From assembly GCA_025266875.1 (NCBI GenBank), contig JALLLT010000021.1, positions 372,001 to 436,000 on the forward strand: 64,000 nucleotides of DNA, in the 5' to 3' direction. This document shows, piece by piece, positions 12,310-24,721 of this stretch (positions are counted from its first letter, which is position 1; each line of letters starts with the position of its first letter). The notes under the pieces are model-generated. The model had not been told where the DNA came from, did no database searches, and was given only the letters and a program-made list of their open reading frames with translations. The translations under genes were made by a program, and so were the position numbers. Source of the DNA: Fennellomyces sp. T-0311. Its lineage: Eukaryota; Mucoromycota; Mucoromycetes; Mucorales; Lichtheimiaceae.

Positions 12310-12605
12310 GAGCTTTAGCGATATCGACAAATGCAAAGTGCTTACAATCATCAGTTAGTCTGGCCGTGGATCGAGAATGTGAGATGGATTCATAGAGTTT
12401 TTAGCGGGCGACCTCTGCCTTATAGCATTCAAAAGACTTGGTGCCAACTACAACGCTGACGATGTCGCTTTTGATGCTGGTCACAAAGTTGCTTTACTCG
12501 AGACATTTGGCCCGTGCGACGTCTTTGACAAGTCACACTGGGCGTATGACCAAGTAAACAGCGCGCTCTACCTGTTGGCCAGATACCGTTATCTAGCTGA
12601 GAAGT
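12310..12605 (+). pseudogene. relic of the same orphan family, copy 2, frameshifted
   Basis: Plus-strand translation gives FSDIDK in one frame, then after a frameshift MQSAYNHQLVWPWIE, then after another shift AFKRLGANYNADDVAF and VALLETFGPCDVFDKSHWAY followed by DQVNSAL. The order and spacing match copy 1 at 10527-10856 on the opposite strand. The frame changes and lack of a start mark it as a pseudogene. Confidence 0.5.
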
Positions 12606-13453
12606 AGGTCGTCAGTTGAGAGAGATATTGCCGGAAGGGAATACAGGGATAGAGTTGGCTTGGGACTAAATTCAGACGACGAGGATTTCGGGTATCGGTC
12701 AGGATCCATCAGTATTAGACCAATTCCCCGTACATAGGTTTAAAGATTGTAAGTTATACACACTCAAGGGATACCAGCGCTGGCAGCGACAACTAATCAC
12801 AAGTTTGGATGGATCCGAAACGAATTCCCAATAATTGTCCTGCAAGGAAATATGGTTCCTAGCCATTAGCCCATAGTGATGCCAAAGCGATATAGTTACT
12901 TATCGCTTTGCTGCATTCCAGGTTCTTAATAATATAGACGTTACAGCCTTTCGGGTAAGGGTATCCTCATCCCAGCTTGGTCCAGAACGGCAGGTATTTG
13001 CCGGACTGAAGTGTTTTTCATACAGGTACGAGATAAATAAATGAGGTATACATGGGTAGATAAAGATCAGTTAAGCTAGCATAATCACTTGTTGCAATAC
13101 AAAGTCTATATGTGCAAAGGCTCTTAATAATAAAATACAGCACAGCTAATGATACTAATGGTTTAAAGGCTAACATGTAAAAGCGTTCTTCAATAAACTC
13201 TATTACGCAGAGTATCAATGCGACAAGTCATGTGTGGCGGTATATTGCAGTAAACCAAGCTACTGTGCAAAACCACGTTTGCATTGGCAAATAACGGACT
13301 GTACTCGTTCGACTTTCCTATGCACGGGATATGGGCAAAAACCTTCTCAAATGGTCTATTGTTCGAGGTTCCCGATTTGGCTTGTTGTCAAGCGTTCCAG
13401 GACTAAAAATAAAGTCAGGAAGGAGCGGAGCGCAGGAAACAGGTTGAAACCCA
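12606..13453. other. intergenic, upstream of the SCAI gene
   Basis: No gene seen. Short frames at 13018-13218 (-) and 13234-13503 (+) overlap the SCAI start region or lack motifs. The right part should hold the SCAI promoter. Confidence 0.45.
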
Positions 13454-16325
13454 ATGGACACCAACGATACCAATGCAGGACGCCCAGCATCACCATCGCA
13501 TAATCCAGCTGAAAGTGCAAATCAGAGACCAGTTCCATCGTCTCAGCAGCACTCCAATGCTCCTGCTGGGGCACCAAGCGTGTCGACTGCCACCTACGCC
13601 ACGACAGTTCCACCAGGTAAAAAATCGATCCTTTTTTTAACGACGACAGTTCTAATTTCGTTATTGCAGGCAATGAAAGTGGATTAACACTAGAAGTACC
13701 ACCTCTGAATGTTGTTCCAACACCAATGCATGCAACAGCTCCAGCAGCCGCTTCGGAAGCAGCCGTCGCAGCAGCTGCCGCCGCCGCTGACGAGTCGGCT
13801 TTACAAAACCAGAAGTTGGTCGAGGAATTCCAGTACCTGCTTGAAAAAAGCCAAAGCTTGTTTAGTGGATTACGGTATACTACATACTGATATCTCAAGT
13901 AATACTCTTTCTCATACTAGCAATTAGAGATCTGCCGCCAACAGGAAGTCATAGACAGTGGAGGCCCGTAAGTGTGACAACCGGAACTTGGCACACTTTG
14001 ACTGAGTAAAGGGATCAATAGTATTTCGAAAAGACGTTCGAAGTGTACACAAAGGTAAGTCAGGTAACAACGTGTGTTTTTGATCAATGGATCCACTTAT
14101 AATGAGCAGCTCTGGAAATTTCAACAAACTCATAGGTACTTGGTCCAAAAGTGATTAGCTAGCTGTATGTCATTAAAGGTGAAATCAGACCAACACTAGA
14201 GGACAAAAACAACTATGGGCTCAAGCGATGGGAGGTTGGAGAGATTGCTAGCAAAATTGGACAATTGTATTACCATTACTAGTAAGCGTTCGCAAAGCAA
14301 GGAATGTGTCGGTCGCTAACATCACTTTAGCTTGCGAACCAGTGACACGAGTTATTTACAAGAGGCATTCGTTTTCTACGATGCAATCCATGAGCGACAA
14401 TACTTCAAGGACATATTGGAAGTCAAAAAGTATGTCTTGAACCCCATAGTTGCCAACCCAATTAACTAGTTACTCCATAGCCCAGCATTGATGATCAAGA
14501 AGATGCGATACTATGCTCGATTTGTTGTCGTCAGCTTGTTATTGAACAAAGACAGCAACATCCGCCTGCTGATTAGCGAACTTGAAAGTCTTGTGGACGA
14601 GTATACCAAGAGTTTTAAGCCACCAGATGCAAAGGAATGGCAGGCCGTGCTGGATGAAATCAATACCTTTATGGAGGCCGAGAAAAAACTTGCACCAATC
14701 AGTGCGGATCGTACACCTGTTACGGTAGAGCATCGTCTATCATGGGCCGGAACCAACAATGACGGACTTCCCAGCGCAAAGTTGAAGCTCCAGGAAGCAA
14801 TACTTGTTGGAAATTGTCAAAAGCAGATCAAGTTTTCCGAGCTTACGCTTGATATGTATCGAGTTTTGCAGAGCCTGGAGATGCAACCTGCCGGCATGAC
14901 AAGTCAGTCCTCGACTGCTGCGAAAGGAGCGTCCAAGGCATTAGAACCTACATCAGCACAGGAAAGCAAGGATCCTATCATGTCAAAAGACAAGTCCAGT
15001 ACCACGAGAAGCATCGCAAGTGTCGCACCCGCTGGTGACGGTGCAAATAGTGTCAATGCATCATACATAGCAGCAACCGATCAGCAGCAAACACAGTCCC
15101 AACAGCCACAGGAATCTCAGCAACTGCAGCAGCAACAATCGAACCAGCAACAGGAGCAGTCGCAACCACCGCAACCTGTCCAGCAACAGCAATCTCAACA
15201 GCAGCAAAGTAATGCTGCTAGCGCAGCAGGGGACAAGAGCACCATTACGAGACGCATAAATCCGCACAAATACCTGCTTTATCGCCCCTCCCTAAGCCAG
15301 CTATTTGTCTATATATCGACTGCATTCAAGGACACGGCTGACAACGGTGTAATGCTGTTGTATTTATCGGCAGATGGTTGTGAGTACTCTGATGCACATG
15401 ATACCGGGTACAGGAGTGGTGTTGCTATGAATGATCGAAAGACGCAGCAGCAGTCCAGTGTCAGTGCAGCATCCGGCATTGCAGCCGAGCGGTCTGAATC
15501 AACACCAGCAGGTGCACCCTCCGCAACCGGTGGCAACCCTACAACCGCCACAGCAGCTTCATCATCGCCATCAACGGCAGCTCAAACGGCACCGCCACCC
15601 ATCGTTTCTTCAGTATATTGTCTCCATCCAGCTGATCTGATACCCTTCACCCGAAAACCATTGTTTCTCATTGTTGATAGCAGCAGTAGCGTTGCTTTTA
15701 GCAGTATACCGAACGTCTTTGATCAGCCCGTTATGAGTCTTATGTCACCTATCGAATACCCCTCTTCAGTGCAAGATAGAAGCGAAATTGGCAGTTTGTT
15801 TACACTGTTCCTACATACACCATTGCTCGGCTTCTGCTCTGTTTCAGATATTGGCAATTTGGATCAGTCAAATTGGGATGAATGTGTTTCATTAATATCA
15901 GCCATGGAGCAAAAAATCGGTGAAATCCTGTTGGCACATCCAGAAGTTGGTAAGGACAGTTTCGGTATGCGCAGTTAGTTGTTACTAATTCACTCTTTAA
16001 TGAAGATACTCATGTTAAGCGGTTCATGACTGACGAATTCCTTTGGACATTTATCGTACGCTTCACACTTTGCTGTATTATTTTGCGGTGCCATTCATCA
16101 TTTAAAGACGAAAAGGTGAATATATGAGATGTACATTATTGTTCCGCGTTTGACTAATACCTCGATCAATCCTATCAGACGTTCCCAACGTGCTCCCCCG
16201 CTCTGCCTGAGAGCATCTATAGTTCGCCCGAAATCATCCCAATGCTACAAAACCTGACAAACGTCGCTGACGTTGCTACGTACTTTAGCCTTCCATTCCT
16301 CACAGAGGAACCGATAGAAGCATGA
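13454..16325 (+). CDS. SCAI-family protein (suppressor of cancer cell invasion homologue)
   Basis: Member of the SCAI family, in animals a nuclear cofactor that represses MRTF/SRF transcription and acts in double-strand break repair with 53BP1 and REV3. The fungal role is unknown. Ten exons (13454-13616, 13670-13874, 13928-13967, 14022-14054, 14110-14135, 14189-14281, 14331-14429, 14481-15949, 16006-16115, 16179-16325) close in frame at 794 residues. The N-terminus is an Ala/Pro/Gln-rich linker. The conserved block follows: YFEKTFEVYTKLWKFQQ, GLKRWEVGEIASKIGQLYYH, FVFYDAIHERQYF and MIKKMRYYARFVVVSLLLN. A long Gln-rich insertion (residues about 360-430) and a Ser/Thr/Ala-rich insertion interrupt the middle. 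The C-terminal part, with NPHKYLLYRPSLSQL and TRKPLFLIVDSS, is again typical. Four exons are 40 nt or shorter or close to it, which automatic predictors may miss. Confidence 0.9.
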
Positions 16326-17024
16326 AGCTGATGAATTTATTGAATACGGCTTAAATAAACGCTGTACATATTATTATTGATGAATGTCGTGGACAATTTA
16401 AAGATAATGCAAGTGATTATCTCATACGGTTTACTTAAATGAGCTGTGCTGGTTTACAATCTCTTGCGCAATCAACAAAGCAAACACGCAGCTAACTCGT
16501 TCCTCTTTGCATGATGAGGTCGAAGGATTATATTGCAAGTGAAAGGGACATCGAAGAATTTTAGCAGATGATGCGATGGTAACGTGCATTCGGGAAATCG
16601 GTACGTATAGCAGCTAGGAGAAATGATCTCTCGCTCATAACTTGGATCACCTATAAGATCACTTAGTTATATCGGCCCATTGACGGAAACGTAACGCAGA
16701 GCGGATCCAAAAGTACACTCTTATGGGTCGGAGTGTTTGAAAAGCCGCTTGCTGTAAATTGATGTCGATATAACAAGCTCCTTTGAAAATGTAGAATAAA
16801 TCATGCGTATGAAGAGTAATTCATTACTTTTGCTTTTTCATCTTTCAAGGCGGAGATACATTACTAACGCTGCTGTGCAAGTATCACCAATGCTGAGCAG
16901 AAACCCGACATCCCTAGTCTGTGTTACCAGTGTGTCACGTAAAAGCTAAACTCAATTCGCTGGCCGCTTCACTTATTTAAACTGATCTGATGTCTCTTCC
17001 CAAAGTTCCCCAATTTAAACTATA
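16326..17024. other. intergenic, no gene seen
   Basis: AT-rich 3' flank of the SCAI gene; a polyadenylation-like AATAAA-type stretch lies near 16353-16360. No conserved frame. Confidence 0.45.
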
Positions 17025-17598
17025 ATGCCATCGGAAGAGAAAGATTGGAACAGCTATGCTATCTCAACAAAATATCGGAAACTGACTTGGGGAATGGAGA
17101 AGTACTTTTCATGGAAGTATGTCTTGGGTGTTAATCAAATAGATGCAAACACAGTACCAAAGGTACATATATAACAATCAATCACTTTTACCACCTATAT
17201 TGACAACAATGCTATAGACCGATTGCTCTCGGTGGTGCCTCGAACCAGCATCTGTACGTGAACAGAATCAATATTACCGAGTAAATGATACCCATATCTG
17301 CGGATTACAGCCGTCCATTCATTCGAGCAATTGCATAGCGTTCACACCTATTGGAAAGTACTTTGGTATATTGATAAAAGTGGATGGTGGTACCAACAAC
17401 GCACAACGCCGGGAAATGATTATCCCCAACTGTCCATTTGACTACGCTAATGTACCGATGACATTGGATCCATCCAAGATGCAGTCCAACCTAGTTAAAG
17501 AAATTAGCGGAAACAACGGAATACAACAGTATGAAGTTGATTTCCTTTTCACATTTTGGCTGCTTGTAATTACATTCTTGTTCTTTGTATCGAGATAG
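17025..17598 (+). CDS. small single-pass membrane protein, unrecognised
   Basis: Two exons (17025-17162, 17218-17598) joined by a 55-nt intron close in frame at 172 residues. The N-terminal part is Trp/Tyr-rich and has no evident signal peptide. The middle contains four or five Cys (DCSRWCLEP, HICGLQ, SNCIAF, NCPFDYA). The C-terminus is one strong hydrophobic helix, FLFTFWLLVITFLFFV, ending in SR. This is the layout of a tail-anchored protein, or of an ectodomain plus helix if an upstream exon with a signal peptide was missed. I recognise no family. The absence of stops across the joined frame and the clean terminal helix support it being real. Confidence 0.5.
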
Positions 17599-19204
17599 TA
17601 CGTATTTCATGTAGCACCACTTCAATCCCAATAAAAAAGTTAGCTTCTGAGAACGAGCTTGTCTGGTGATCAAGAAAAGCATAATGACATGGTCCCTATT
17701 GAAATAAAGATTCATCACCTAATCAGACCTCTATTTTTAAAAGGCTGTTGTGTAAAATCGATTGAAAAATAAACTTTCTATACTTAAGACTGCTGAGTTT
17801 GTCTGGCTTTCCAAGAGAAAAGCATGTGTTGAATCCAAAATATCGGATTGTACAGAACTTTCCTTGGGTGTTAGTATCCTGTCAATATAATCTCGTAGCC
17901 AGAAACCAATTATGCGTCTAAAACGGAAGATGTATCCCATCGGTAACTGGGTACTGGACAGCAACGCGCGAGTGACCATGAATAGCCATCTATTGTAGCG
18001 TAAGTGTTTTACTTCAAAAGTATCAGAACTTCGCCTGAGCTTACCCAATGCAGTTGCCCTGAACTTATGGAAAGACATCACAAATTTGAAAACCCCCTGG
18101 TCGCTTACACTGAAAAATTGAAGTAAATCCCTGTATACCACACTGAATTTGTAAGCAAATGAAGCAAATGAATGATAGCTAGGATGATGTAAACTTGTAT
18201 TTGGTTACACAGTTCAATCCAGCATTGATCTTTCCAATGGTAATTTCCAAACTATCAGTGGCCAAACCCAGTACAGGCAAGTTATTTCATTGATGGTGCT
18301 TTATAACGTATATACCAAGTGTTATTCTGCGTAGGTATTGGAAAGAAAGGCACGGCTTGTTGGACGACGAAGTTTTGCAAGTAGAGTGCGTGACACTTTT
18401 TGTCAAATTTAATCAAGTATAAAGAACTGACAGCTAGGTGTGTATAATTTACACATAACCACCCCAGGAGCACTATCGACACGCATGGATGAGCTTCTAG
18501 AAATCCGAAGTCGCCCTTGTCCTCGTGATGCTCTCGGCTCCAAGAGATAGTTTTTAATGGCAAAAAAATTGACCTATCAGGTTTTCTGTTATCGCTGTGC
18601 AACGTTTCAAAACAAATGCTTTTTCCACAATTGATAACTTCTCAGAGTGAATCAAAATAATACATTGAGCTATAGTTATACATATATATCTATATATATT
18701 AGCTAGCAAAGTAATTCATGCAATAGGTGTAAACTGTTACGTATTTTGATACGCTGACTGTTATTTTTGAAGCGGCTTTGTAATGCAGAGTATCATGTGT
18801 TTACCGGAACCTTCTGCTGTCAATATTGCACATCAAATGATATTTATGTGAGTAATATACAACCATCAGTCTACTCATGGGATTCCTCCAAATCAACTCG
18901 TCAGAGGGTCCGCGCCGGTCAATCTTGATGACCGCAAGGAGAAAAAACCGTATAAAGCTCACCTTTCAGCACATCGTTTGCCACATACATGTTAATATAT
19001 ATACGTAAGTTGAATCATGCGAAACCTGTTGGAGAACATCAACAAATGTTCACCAATATATTATCATACTTCATGAAGTCAAGAGGAAATCAAAGCTTTT
19101 GTAGCAAAACGCTCAATACAATAGCCAAAATCGATAAATTTGAGTAAAAAAGCGTTGTCTGCTGAATTAAAAGTCGATGCATTTTCTTTCCCCCCCCAAA
19201 AAAA
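17599..19204. other. intergenic, two unexplained minus-strand frames
   Basis: Two moderately long minus-strand frames occur, 17737-18141 (134 codons, basic and aromatic) and 18282-18602 (106 codons). Neither has a motif, a homologue within the window or convincing introns, so they are not called as genes. A TATA-rich microsatellite lies at 18680-18700. The right end should contain the promoter of the next gene. Confidence 0.4.
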
Positions 19205-19981
19205 ATGCCCAGCTCCACACCAAACGAAATTGAAGACATGTCAGTATGCTATTGGATTATCACCGTCATAAAACCGTAAGTAAACGTCTTTACAGTGAAG
19301 AGAAGATGCGCTTGTTGCACCTGCAAGCAGTTATGGGACAGCAGCAACTGGGTGAGCAACGTCAACAGTCGATCCGTATCCAGCAAGTTTCTTTTTAAAA
19401 ACGCAAAAAAGCTTAGGATTACTTATACACGGATGTAGGCGCGATGTGCTGGACCATGTCAAGAGTTCTCAGAAAGAGTTAGGCGCTTGTTTGGGTACAT
19501 TGACGGATTGTCATCCTACCTTGGCAGACAGTGTCGCAAAAGGTATAAGGGAAGGTAATCGCCTTTTGTAGAGCTCACGCGGTTTCACAGCACAATCACT
19601 CGTTGATGACATTGCGCTCTCTTTCAGCAAGTTCGCCCTTGCCAATAGTCGTAGCGAGGCAATACCCCGGCAAGTTTTCATTCATACAATAGCAAGTGGC
19701 GTTGTGTATCATCCAAACTGATGGATACTTTGTTTAGACCGCTGGTAGACGAAAAGACATCGCTGGAAGATCAGTTACAAGTAACGTATGTGAGAACTAG
19801 AATCCAGAGAGGAAGACAAAAGGAAGGGCAGTCCGTAGTAACTGGTATTAGCGGCCGGGAATCGTTGGAGCAAGCTATGGAACACGAATTGACCAAGCTC
19901 CGTATTCGGATCAAAAAGCTGGAAGCCATGACAAGGGATAGTGTTGATGCGGGCACGGACATGGTGATGGACGAGAGTTAG
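19205..19981 (+). CDS. small coiled-coil protein, unrecognised
   Basis: Exons 19205-19239, 19296-19351, 19417-19554 and 19591 onwards join in frame: MPSSTPNEIED leads into EEKMRLLHLQAVM, then LLIHGCRRDVLDHVKSSQKE and IREAQSLVDDIALSF. A last segment to the TAG at 19979 (with EQAMEHELTKLRIRIKKLE) is in another frame and needs one more intron, perhaps 19709-19761. If that is right the protein has about 210 residues, with helical, Leu/Gln/Glu-rich ends suggesting coiled coils. Size and composition recall small kinetochore or complex-scaffold subunits, but I cannot assign a family. The first three introns are well supported; the last is not. Confidence 0.5.
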
Positions 19982-20208
19982 CTGTTAGCAAATAAAAGAC
20001 GCATCTACGGCGGCTAAATATTAGGCCGACAAATTTAATGACTGGCCTCACGGGCAGCAGAGGGTGGATTCCATTACAACTCACAAAAAACTGACCCCGT
20101 CGGCAAACAGCCCGAAAGTTACAAAGGTAAGCGGGCCCTTTTTATGCTTTTTTTCTTCTCTTTTTCTTTTGTCTGACGTGTTTGCAATGCACAGGATAAG
20201 CGTATTCG

Positions 20209-21948
20209 ATGAGCAACAAAGAGACCAACCCACCTGATCAGGTATGGCGAACTCCACGCACCCCCATATTCCATTTTAATCACAAACCTCAGATCAATGG
20301 TGACGCCAAGGCTGCAGATGAGGAGGTCATTACCCAACTGACGCTGGCAGGGCTCAAGGTTATCATGCTGCGCAAAGGCGATCAGATCATTTACAAACTT
20401 CCTGACAATATGAACGTTGCGTCAATCAGCACCGAACAACGCGAACAACTCATGGCCGAAATCCAGAAACTCCACGCTGCAACCATGGCCGCCGCCGCTA
20501 GAAACACCAACAATGCCGAACATGCTGCCGCCGCTGCTGCCGCCGCTGCATCTGCAAAGACGATTGCCCCAAAACATAACGGAATCGCCGCACCGTTGCC
20601 CCTCGCGGCACTTTCGGCCGATGGACGACAGTCAGCTGCCGAGGCCGACGCATTGAAGGAAACGGCGCGGAAATTGAGAGAGGAATACGAGCAAGAGCAA
20701 CGCATGAATGAGCAAGCAAACTCGGGTCGATCGGAAGTGAAGACGACGCGCAAGTATGTCAAGACCGGCAAATATTCCAAGAAGCGGTTACAGCAACAGC
20801 AGCAGCCACCACAGCCACCACAGCCTTTGGGGGTACAGGTTCAACAGCCAGCAGTGGCTCAAGCTCCATCGTCTTCACAACCACAACCACCCATTCTCAA
20901 CCCACAACAATTGTTTGCGCTGCAGCAGCTGTCACAGGCCGCTGCTAACCCCAACGCCAATGCTGCTGGTGCAGCCAACAAGGCGCCTATACCGCTACCA
21001 AGTGCATTTGCATCCAAGTCCATCCTTGCAAAACGGCTCCCTGAAGAGGAGGCTCACCATCAAGAAGTGAAGCGGAGGTGGGCACAGCTGACTGACTAGC
21101 GGCTATGCGTGCGTGTGCTAAGCAATGTCTGTAGGATTTTCGAGTCAATGATGGCTGACCGGGAGGCTGTGCTTAACCCGGACTACGAGACCCCATTCAA
21201 GTCAAAAGAGGATGTTATCAAACGCCTGCTTCCATACCACATCTATCAGTACCCTAAAGCAGACCTGGATATAAACAAGATACCAATGGATCGTCAAGGT
21301 AGCACGGTCTTGCTGCGTTTGAACGCCAGTAACTAACTTCCTATGCAAAAAGATCATGCAACAATGGACATCTTTAAATCTCAAGCTGATATGTTTGAGA
21401 AGTTCTCCAAAGTATCGTCAAAGATGACAGAGGTAGGCTGCCGGTCGTCAATCTGGATGGAACGACTTTGTTTATTTTTGAATGATAGGGTGGTGGCACA
21501 AAGCAATTGCAAATACTGCTAGAGCGTCAACTGCTGGCGGATCAGAGACAACGGTTAACGGAGGAACAGGCAAGAGTTGCAGCTGAACAGGCAGCGCTCC
21601 AACAACAAGAAATGCTACGTATTCAGGCCGAACAAGCCCGACTGGCAGCTGCGGCAGCGGCAGCAGCTGCCGTAGCGGGTTCATCATCTCCAGCAACAAC
21701 AGGTAAGGGTCAGTATCTGTCAAGGGGAAAAGGTAATTGATCGTGCCTTTTACATAGCCAACTACGCCAATGGCCTTGCGCAAGCCACAGCTATCCTTCA
21801 GAACCCACAATTCCAAAGCCAATACAACCAGTTACCGCCTGAGATGCAACAAATTCTTCGAAACCGAGACCAGTTGGCAGCTTTGATTGAGCAGCATAGC
21901 AAAGATCCAAAGCTTTTCGCATCACCCTCTTCATCCTCATCAAAATAA
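20209..21948 (+). CDS. GLTSCR1/BICRA-domain protein, predicted SWI/SNF-type remodeller subunit
   Basis: Carries the conserved domain of human GLTSCR1/BICRA, the defining subunit of the non-canonical BAF (GBAF) chromatin remodeller. Five exons (20209-21077, 21135-21298, 21353-21432, 21489-21702, 21758-21948) close in frame at 505 residues. The N-terminal half is low complexity with an Ala tract, a basic KKYVKTGKYSKKR-like patch near residue 185 and a Gln/Pro tract. The GLTSCR1 core lies near residues 290-350: AVLNPDYETPF, EDVIKRLLPYHIYQYP. A Gln/Ala/Glu-rich helical region and a C-terminal segment with PPEMQQILRNRDQLAALIEQ follow. The nuclear role is inferred from the family. Exon 1 holds all the low-complexity sequence and the core sits on exons 2 and 3. 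Confidence 0.82.
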
Positions 21949-22248
21949 GTACATACGTATTGAACTCCGCATAGACAAAGCACCCTTGAATATAAAATGT
22001 GTAGATAGCGACCGAATAGCAAGCATTGGCTTTTAAGTTTGGCTCTTCTTGTAACCCCTTAATCCTGGCTACCCTCACTATCCGTTAAGCCCCCTGATGT
22101 TTCTTTTTTCGTACCATAAAAACGCTTCCCGTTTCCCAGCCTGATATCAGGAGACCTTTGACTTTGCATGCTACCGTAGAAACACGAGGAAACATCGAAT
22201 GTTCCCTTTAGGGACATCTAGTTGACAACGTTTAATAATACAAACCAG
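21949..22248. other. convergent 3' flanks
   Basis: About 300 bases between the converging GLTSCR1-type gene and the first CotH gene. No gene or structured element seen. Confidence 0.5.
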
Positions 22249-24251
22249 TTAAAGTATGGAAATTACAGCGAATAGCATAGCAAGAATACAAAGGGATGAT
22301 GCAATTGTTACAGATCGATGGCCAGCGCTAGCGCCGTCTTGACCATCAGGAGATGAGGGGTCGTTAGAATTGTTACCGCCATTATTGGCTGCTGGATGGC
22401 CCGGATATATAGCCGCGCCATCTCCATAGGTTCCACCGGTGTAGTGACCCAGAACTGGCAATCCGACGTCGGTATCATTGATATTCAGCTGCTGGCAAAC
22501 AGCAGCAGAGCGACCCCTGATCCATTCTATAATACCAATTTCGCCCTTCTGTGTTGTGTTCATGTTAACCAGAAAGTCTTGGGCAGTAAAATCCATGGTT
22601 TGGTTGAATGCCGATCTTGTGGGAAGTGATCGATCCCATATAACATCCTCAATCAGCATTTCTTCCCATGCCACAAGAATTGGTTCAAGTACACTAGGCT
22701 TGAAGAACCGTTTGACAACGGTTGTCAATATTTGTTCAAAGTCTTGCGTGTAACCTTGGATCAGCGCGTCTTGCAAGGGTCGGGTGGCATTCGGCTTCTT
22801 GAATTCGGTGTATGGCATGGTCATGAATGTTTGCTCCGCACCGTTTCCAAACGTTTCATCAAAGTCGTATGTGATCAAGGTCCACTTGTTTGTTTGAATA
22901 TCTTGATTAATGTAGTAATTGCTTGCCTTTTTGCTCATATTAGTAAATTCTGTATTCAGCTTTGAGAGTTTTTTTTTGTTACCTGGTACCAAAAACCATC
23001 CCACGCACCAGTCAAGAAATTAAACGCCATATGGATTAACGTATGTTGTGGATCTACTATAGATGCCACATCCTCGTTGGATGCGATACGCTTCGTGAGT
23101 TCAATAAGTGGTTGCATTTCATCGGTCTTGTTCAGGTCAAGCACGCCATCGTCCTCTGCGCCATAGATGAATTCCGAATACTGTGCAGGGTCATCACCAA
23201 CATAGGCTAGGTTGGCTTCTTCCGTGTCACTCAACGCGTTGCCTTTGTAGGTTGGTCCTGTGTAAGGATACGAGTAGTTACCGCCGTGTAACGCATTATC
23301 AATAAAGTGAGTCGTAGCATCATCAATCATCAGATACAGTCCAAATGCCTCATTATTGATGAAGAGTCGAGTCCAGCTACCAGACAAGGTTGCAGCCCCA
23401 GCAGCGGCAAGACAATCCATAAGCAGCTTTTCTCTCCTACAATTTTTTTAGCGATAGAATTAATGACTGCGACATACCCATATTGGATAGAAAATGATGG
23501 GAAGGAAACTTACGCGCCAAGGGTCATGTCAGTGGGCTGAGCACGAAGCTTTACAGCACTCCGACCAAACAACAGTTGACCGTTCTTACTAAATTCGTCC
23601 ATTTTGATCTTGTATGATTGTTTGGCAAAGTCCTTGGTAGACTGTCCGCTCGTCTTGATACCCGAGCCTTGGAATGTGTATACTTGATTGCTCGAGATAT
23701 AGGTCATATTGTAGATTTGTATATAGCCAAAGTCCCCTTTTGGATTCTCCATGTACGAATTGATGCCTGACATGTTTGCATTCAAAATAATAGTAGCAAC
23801 CTCGTTCGACATGTTCATGCCCGTAAACAAAGCTGCAATATGGTTAAAATTAGTAAAAAGTTAAAGAATATACATATATGGCTTTTTACTTACGTGGATA
23901 GATAGGATGGTACGCCATTGGCAATGATGGAACATCGTATACCGTACGTGAGCGGTTGAAAAATTCGTTGCCTGTCGACGTGGCACCTTCGGATAGCTTT
24001 CTCTGGGTTTGCTCGACTTGGCTACCACCGGAGGAAGTAATTGCGTATTGATAAGAATTAGATGCTGCGGGTGCAACGCCTTGATATAGATGAGGATACT
24101 GTGTAGCTTGTAATGCGTGTTCTTGACCATCCACAACAACAGCAACGCCTTGACCATCGCTAGGGAACGCAATGACAGCGTAGTTGACATCTGCTGCCCT
24201 GGCAGCCAATGTACATAGTACTAGTAAGAGATAGACTGCGGATTGCAACAT
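22249..24251 (-). CDS. CotH-family GPI-anchored surface protein, copy 1
   Basis: CotH proteins are kinase-fold surface proteins found in bacterial spore coats and expanded in Mucorales, where some members act in host-cell invasion. Four exons (23894-24251, 23514-23832, 22983-23436, 22249-22926) close in frame at 602 residues. The first 20 residues are a signal peptide. The CotH fold follows: LFTGMNMSNEVAT, TSGQSTKDFAKQSYKIKMDE, the Lys-bearing KLRAQPTD, MDCLAAAGA, FINNEAFGLYLMIDD, IDPQ-like VDPQHTLIHMAF and TLITYDFDETFG. The DFDETFG block is the metal-binding motif of the atypical kinase fold. The tail is Asn/Ser/Gly-rich with a terminal hydrophobic segment, as expected for GPI anchoring. The host-binding peptide described for CotH3 of Rhizopus is not evident, so an invasin role should not be assumed. 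Confidence 0.9.
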
Positions 24252-24721
24252 TGTAATGCAAAATGTATAACAAGTAACGCGCAATATCAATCTGTTGTTC
24301 GCCGTACTTGCTCTGACTTTATATACTACTCATAAATTAAGGTTTTCTTAAGCGCAATTACCATCTGGGGATATTAAAAAATGGATATTTTTTATCCGCT
24401 TGGGGGGCGTACATCAAAGGAACGTCGAGAATAATCACCATTGTTTTGCATAGCCTTTTGCCTTCCTGCTCTTCTTGGCATTCGTTCAAGAAACATGCAA
24501 GGTAGTGTGGCGTCGCGTGAATTTGATCGATCTGGCCTCAATTTACCAAAAGCAGTATGGGCAAGTGTTACCATGGATTTGCCTGCAGCATAACATCGGC
24601 CCGATGTGTGTTTCGGATGTAAGAAATCCTATTTTTGAACATGGAAAAAATGGAAGTATTTTACTTTATATATCGAAAAGAGAACGAAAAATCACAAACA
24701 GTATTTAGAATTAAATTACGC
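24252..24721. other. spacer between tandem CotH genes
   Basis: Upstream region of CotH copy 1 and 3' flank of copy 2. A TATATA stretch at 24321-24328, about 70 bases before the ATG of copy 1, is a possible TATA element. No gene seen. Confidence 0.45.

Noticed and set aside
17737..18141. 134-codon minus-strand frame with basic, aromatic composition
   Set aside because: No motif, no splice partners and no related sequence in the window; length is within chance for AT-rich DNA.
18282..18602. 106-codon minus-strand frame
   Set aside because: No domain or homologue seen and no exon structure around it.
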